Shown piece after piece: positions 60,355 to 64,000 of a stretch of DNA of 64,000 nucleotides. Each line of letters opens with the position of its first letter. The stretch's first letter is position 1. Under the pieces are notes generated by a model. That model had not been told where the DNA came from. It ran no database searches and worked only from the letters and a program-made list of their open reading frames with translations. Location: positions 4,559 through 68,558 of the forward strand of contig CAZZVQ010000015.1 of assembly GCA_964657565.1 (NCBI GenBank). The letters run 5' to 3'. Made by a program: the position numbers and the translations under genes. This stretch comes from JAVVHH01 sp964657565. GTDB taxonomy: Bacteria > Pseudomonadota > Alphaproteobacteria > Acetobacterales > Acetobacteraceae.

Positions 60355-62247
60355 ATGACAGTAACCGTTTTACCCAGCCACGACCGGTCCGAACTTGGCG
60401 TTGCCGCCGACTATCTCGCGCGGCGTGCGCGCGGCGAGACCGGCCGGCCTGGGGTCGTCATCGGATGCCGGCAGACCGCCGACTCCGACGCGTCCGCGAT
60501 GGTCCTGGCGCAGGGGATCCTGCAGGTTCCGGCGTTTCGACCTGACCCACCCTGGCTGAGCGCCACGATCGTCGATCCACCATGGCCAGAGTTGGACGAC
60601 CTCGCGCTCGCCCATGCCGACTCCATCGCCGCGCGCGTGGTCGAGCGACGGCTCGGCGGCGCGTGGTGGGCCGACCCTCCGCCGGCGGAGGTGTTGGCCC
60701 GGTCCGGTGCCGGCCTGGCCGTCGTGTCGGCCTGCATGATGTCCGCCACGGCGACCCGCTCGTTGCTGCAGGCCGCTTGCGACCGGGTCGGTGCAGCCAG
60801 GACGGTGCTGCTGGTGCCGGAGCCGTTGCGCCGCGTCGGGGCCGGGCGCCGGATCATGCGCGAGGCGCAGCGCGTCGGCTGCCGCTCGATTGCCGGAGTA
60901 TTCGATCCCTGGCCGCTGCTCGACTGCACGGCCGAGTTCCTGGTCGGGGCGCGGTGCAGTTGCAATCATCACGTCGGCATGCTCGCGCGCCTGGCTGGCA
61001 TCCCGGTGCACCAGGCCGGGCAAGTCGGCGCCGGCCCGGCGGCGCGCGAACGGGCCGCGGCAACGCTGGTCGCCATGACCGCGTATGCCGATCCGTTCAC
61101 CGGCCAGCCGTGTTCCGCCGAGCGGGCGCTGGAGTTGGTCGAGCTGTGGCAACGCACGTGCACGGCCAACCGGCGCGTCGCGGCATGCGTCGGCGTGCAG
61201 TTCTGGAAGCGGCGCCGGGCGGCGCAGTTCTTCCACACCGGCAACCGGCCGCCGCGCTTCTCGAACGGCGGGGCGGCGCTGGCCCACGCGGCCGCTACCG
61301 GGGGCGCCATCGCCGCCTGGGCGTCGCGCATTCCACCGGGCCTGCCCGAGGCGGCGGCCACGGCGGGAGTCCCGCTGCTGCGCATCGAAGACGGCTTCGT
61401 CCGATCGGTCGGATTGGGCAGCGACTTCAATGCGCCGTGCTCCATCGTGGTCGACGAGGCCGGGCTCTATTACGACCCCCGCCGGCCCAGCGATCTCGAG
61501 AACCTGCTCTCCACCCACCCATTCCCGCCGGACCTGCTGGCCCGCGCCGCCGGCATCATCCGCCGGCTCGTCGCCGGCGGCACCACCAAATACGGCACCG
61601 GCACGGGCAGCCTGCCGCCGCTGCCGACCGACGGGCGGCGCTGCATCCTGGTGCCCGGCCAGGTCGCCGACGACCTCTCCGTTCGCCTCGGGGCCGGCGC
61701 GGCCCGCAGCAATGCCGAATTGCTGCAAACGGTGCGCGCCGGCAACACCGACGCCTTCATCGTCTACAAGCCGCATCCCGACGTCGTGGCCGGGCATCGC
61801 CCCGGTGCGCTCGCCGATGCCGAGGTGCTGCGCCATGCCGACACGATCGCGCGGGGCGGGGCGATGGCCCCGCTGATCGGCGCCGTCGACGAGGTCCACA
61901 CCATGACCTCGCTGGCCGGCTTCGAGGCGCTGCTGCGCGGGCGCGGGGTCACCGTGTATGGGCGGCCGTTCTACGCCGGGTGGGGCCTGACCGACGATCA
62001 CGCGCCCCTCGAACGACGTGGCCGGCCGCTATCGCTCGAGGCGCTGGCCGCGGGGGTCCTACTGTTGTACCCGCGCTACATCGATCCGATAACCGGATTG
62101 CCCTGCCCGATCGAGATTCTGCTCGACCGTATGGCGGACCCTGGATTGTGGCCCGCGAGCCCGCTGGTGCGGTTGCGCCGGCTGCAAGGACGCGCGGTTG
62201 TGCACTTGCGAAAGGTTTCGCGGGACCGTAAAGAACGAAAGGCGTAG
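60355..62247 (+). CDS. kpsC: Capsule polysaccharide Kdo transferase KpsC (RkpJ-like)
   Basis: KpsC adds beta-Kdo units to the phosphatidylglycerol anchor of group-2 type capsules. The 630-residue protein has the C-terminal-module signature IEDGFVRSVGLGSDF, then YKPHPDVVAGHR and VTVYGRPFYAGWGLTDD. Two related blocks, ADPFTGQPC near residue 245 and IDPITGLPC near residue 582, show the tandem-module plan. The first module lacks the EDGFVRS block, so it may be degenerate. ATG 60355 gives the usual N-terminus; a TTG is 24 bases upstream. The stop overlaps the KpsS start by 1 base. Confidence 0.9.
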   Translation: MTVTVLPSHDRSELGVAADYLARRARGETGRPGVVIGCRQTADSDASAMVLAQGILQVPAFRPDPPWLSATIVDPPWPELDDLALAHADSIAARVVERRLGGAWWADPPPAEVLARSGAGLAVVSACMMSATATRSLLQAACDRVGAARTVLLVPEPLRRVGAGRRIMREAQRVGCRSIAGVFDPWPLLDCTAEFLVGARCSCNHHVGMLARLAGIPVHQAGQVGAGPAARERAAATLVAMTAYADPFTGQPCSAERALELVELWQRTCTANRRVAACVGVQFWKRRRAAQFFHTGNRPPRFSNGGAALAHAAATGGAIAAWASRIPPGLPEAAATAGVPLLRIEDGFVRSVGLGSDFNAPCSIVVDEAGLYYDPRRPSDLENLLSTHPFPPDLLARAAGIIRRLVAGGTTKYGTGTGSLPPLPTDGRRCILVPGQVADDLSVRLGAGAARSNAELLQTVRAGNTDAFIVYKPHPDVVAGHRPGALADAEVLRHADTIARGGAMAPLIGAVDEVHTMTSLAGFEALLRGRGVTVYGRPFYAGWGLTDDHAPLERRGRPLSLEALAAGVLLLYPRYIDPITGLPCPIEILLDRMADPGLWPASPLVRLRRLQGRAVVHLRKVSRDRKERKA

Positions 62248-63566
62248 TGACGCGAGACCGTCGATTGAGACAGCATCCGACCGCCCATCCCCGTCGCGAG
62301 ATCCTGTTTTTGCAAGGCCTTGCGGGGTCTTTCTTCAGTCGTCTCGGCGCGGCGATGGCCGAGGCCGGGCACGGTGTCCACCGGGTCAACTTCCACGCTG
62401 GCGACCGGTTGTGCTGGCGCCGCCCGGGAGCGATCGACTATCGCGGCCCCCTCTCGGCCTGGCCCGATTTCCTGGCCGCGCTGTTGTCCGAGCGCGGCAT
62501 CACCGACATCGTGCTGTTCGGGGATTGCCGGCCGCTGCACAGGGTCGCCACCTGGATCGCCGCGCAGCGCAACATCGTCGTTCATGTCTTCGAAGAAGGC
62601 TACATGCGGCCGGACTGGGTCACGCTGGAAGTCGGCGGCGTCAACGGCCGCTCCAGCATCCCGCGCGACCCGGCCTATTTCCTCGAGACCGCCCGCTCCC
62701 TGGCACCGATCACGATCGCGGCCGCCCCGGTTCCCAGCAGCTTCGCCCGTCGCGCCCGCTCGGACGTCGCCTACAACGTGGCGGCAACCCTGCTCTGGCC
62801 GCTCTATCCCGGCTTCCGCAGCCACCGGCCGGTGCATCCCTTCGTGGAATATGCGGGCTGGGCCGGCCGCCTGGCTCGCCGCGGGAGGGCACGGCGCCGC
62901 TCCGCCGCCGTGCTGGCCGAACTCGAGGACGGCCGCCCGTATTTCGTGTTCCCGCTCCAGCTCGATAGCGACTACCAGATCCGCGTGCACTCCCCGTTCA
63001 AGGGCATGCTGCCCGCCATCGAGCACGTGCTGACCTCGTTCGCCGGCCATGCCGGACCGGACGACCGGATCGTGGTCAAAGCGCACCCTCTCGACGAAGG
63101 CCTGCATGATTGGCGCCGCCACGTGCTCGGCATCGCCGCCCGCCTGGGCCTGAGCAGCCGCGTGCTGTTCCTCGAAGAGGGCGACATCGGGGCGCTGGTC
63201 CGCCGGTCGCGCGGGATGGTCACGGTCAACAGCACCAGCGGCACCCTCGCCCTCCAGCTCGGCATCCCGGTCATGGTGCTGGGACAGGCCGTCTACGACA
63301 TCCCGCGCGTGACCCATCAGGGAACCCTCGACTCGTTCTGGTCGCAGCCGCAAGCGCCGGAGGAAGAGGTCTTCGCCGCCCTGCATCGCGTGCTGGCGCA
63401 TTGCTCCATGATCCGCGGTGGCTTCTTCAGCGAGGAAGGCCTGACCATGCTGGTCAAGGCCGCGGCGGCACGGATCGAGCAGGCCACCACCGGCAGCGTC
63501 CTTGCCTCACAACCGGCCACCGCCGGCATCCCGGACTCGCTGCTGGCCGCATCTGCCCAGGGGTAA
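62247..63566 (+). CDS. kpsS: Capsule polysaccharide Kdo transferase KpsS
   Basis: KpsS adds the first beta-Kdo to phosphatidylglycerol in capsule export pathways. The 439-residue protein has the family blocks ILFLQGLAGSFFSRL near 19-33, VFEEGYMRPDWVTLE, FVFPLQLDSDYQIR and VVKAHPLDEG. The GTG start has AAAGG upstream and overlaps the kpsC stop, so the two are co-translated. An SDR gene follows after 5 bases. The capsule ABC transporter genes are not in this window. Confidence 0.92.
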   Translation: MTRDRRLRQHPTAHPRREILFLQGLAGSFFSRLGAAMAEAGHGVHRVNFHAGDRLCWRRPGAIDYRGPLSAWPDFLAALLSERGITDIVLFGDCRPLHRVATWIAAQRNIVVHVFEEGYMRPDWVTLEVGGVNGRSSIPRDPAYFLETARSLAPITIAAAPVPSSFARRARSDVAYNVAATLLWPLYPGFRSHRPVHPFVEYAGWAGRLARRGRARRRSAAVLAELEDGRPYFVFPLQLDSDYQIRVHSPFKGMLPAIEHVLTSFAGHAGPDDRIVVKAHPLDEGLHDWRRHVLGIAARLGLSSRVLFLEEGDIGALVRRSRGMVTVNSTSGTLALQLGIPVMVLGQAVYDIPRVTHQGTLDSFWSQPQAPEEEVFAALHRVLAHCSMIRGGFFSEEGLTMLVKAAAARIEQATTGSVLASQPATAGIPDSLLAASAQG

Positions 63567-63571
63567 GACTG

Positions 63572-64000
63572 GTGAGCCGCGCCATCCTCGTGACAGGCGC
63601 GTCCAGCGGTCTCGGCGCCGGGCTCGCGCGCTCCTACGCCGCGCCGGGTGTCGCGCTCTGGCTCGTGGGGCGCAACGAGGCACGGCTCGACGCCGTCGCC
63701 GCCGAGTGCCGCGCGGCCGGCGCCGAGGTGCGGACCGGGTTGTTCGACGTGGGTGAAGCGGAGCCGTTCGGCAGCTGGCTCCTCGCCGCCGACGACGCGA
63801 CGCCGCTGGATCTCGTACTCGCCTGCGCCGGCGTGTCGGCGGGTCCGCAGCCAGGCGGCGCCCCGGAGGGCCGCGCGCTGGCTACCTTGCAGGTCGTCAG
63901 CAACCTGCTGGGCACGGTGAACACCATCGAACCGCTGCTGCCCCGACTGATGGCGCGCCGCCGCGGCCAGCTCGCGGTGGTGTCCTCCGTCGCCGGGCTG
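63572..64000 (+). CDS. rkpH: Short-chain dehydrogenase/reductase (RkpH-like), 3' end beyond the window
   Basis: The first 143 codons encode an SDR with the cofactor motif VTGASSGLGAGLA at the N-terminus, the strand end LDLVLACAGVS (NAG variant) and QLAVVSSVAGL with the catalytic Ser at the window edge. The enzyme would reduce a 3-keto group with NADPH, as 3-ketosphinganine reductase does. In rhizobia rkpH sits with rkpG and rkpJ; here it lies after kpsS. The GTG start at 63572 follows kpsS by 5 bases. The Tyr-x-x-x-Lys end is outside the window. Confidence 0.88.
   Translation, partial: MSRAILVTGASSGLGAGLARSYAAPGVALWLVGRNEARLDAVAAECRAAGAEVRTGLFDVGEAEPFGSWLLAADDATPLDLVLACAGVSAGPQPGGAPEGRALATLQVVSNLLGTVNTIEPLLPRLMARRRGQLAVVSSVAGL

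Overview
The window is high-GC DNA with dense, often overlapping genes. It most resembles an alphaproteobacterium of the Rhodospirillales, probably Acetobacteraceae. The pointers are a fused aroK-aroB gene, a FixJ-family output module, a phasin, a ClpS/ClpA pair, a hisB-H-A-F-E run and an rkp-type capsule locus. The family-level placement is inference. I saw no rRNA, tRNA or CRISPR. The sequence is a draft assembly: a 100-N gap at 48160-48259 is flanked by two identical 55-base copies of the same sequence.

Region 1 (1-20458) is a respiratory and stress island. A ba3-type oxidase operon with two c-type cytochromes reads leftward. Next come a CheB-only protein and a 1481-residue CheB-CheR-PAS-histidine kinase-REC-REC-LuxR hybrid. 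After these lie two UspA proteins, a triple-BON protein, oleate hydratase, PPK2, a CBS-domain protein, a zinc alcohol dehydrogenase, an aldehyde dehydrogenase and phosphoketolase. Seven near-identical copies (plus one weaker) of CTGMGTAGTTTCCGA lie 65-155 bases upstream of these genes. Every copy points toward its downstream gene. The motif resembles rhizobial FixJ boxes, and the hybrid protein ends in a FixJ-like receiver plus HTH and carries a copy upstream of its own gene. I infer a self-regulated, low-oxygen or energy-limitation regulon.

Region 2 (20528-46239) is mostly housekeeping: accA, xerD, aroKB, an ABC exporter, phnN-like, a gamma-glutamyltransferase-like gene, an NCS1 permease, an aldo/keto reductase-dipeptidase-BKACE operon, radC-thioesterase-map, a DD-carboxypeptidase, a phasin, clpS-clpA and the his operon with two embedded non-his genes. 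A lower-GC rhomboid gene sits beside a decayed ABC-transporter 3' end.

Region 3 (46253-64000) is a surface-glycan or lipid locus. It has a highly reducing PKS without thioesterase, an alpha-oxoamine synthase, a short-chain dehydrogenase and KpsC/KpsS, which together match the rhizobial rkp-1 plan for a capsule lipid anchor. To this it adds a sulfotransferase, an APS-kinase-like/nucleotidyltransferase fusion, and two related hydrolase-TPR proteins, one of which continues into an FkbM methyltransferase. I infer a sulfated variant of the rkp capsule-anchor system.
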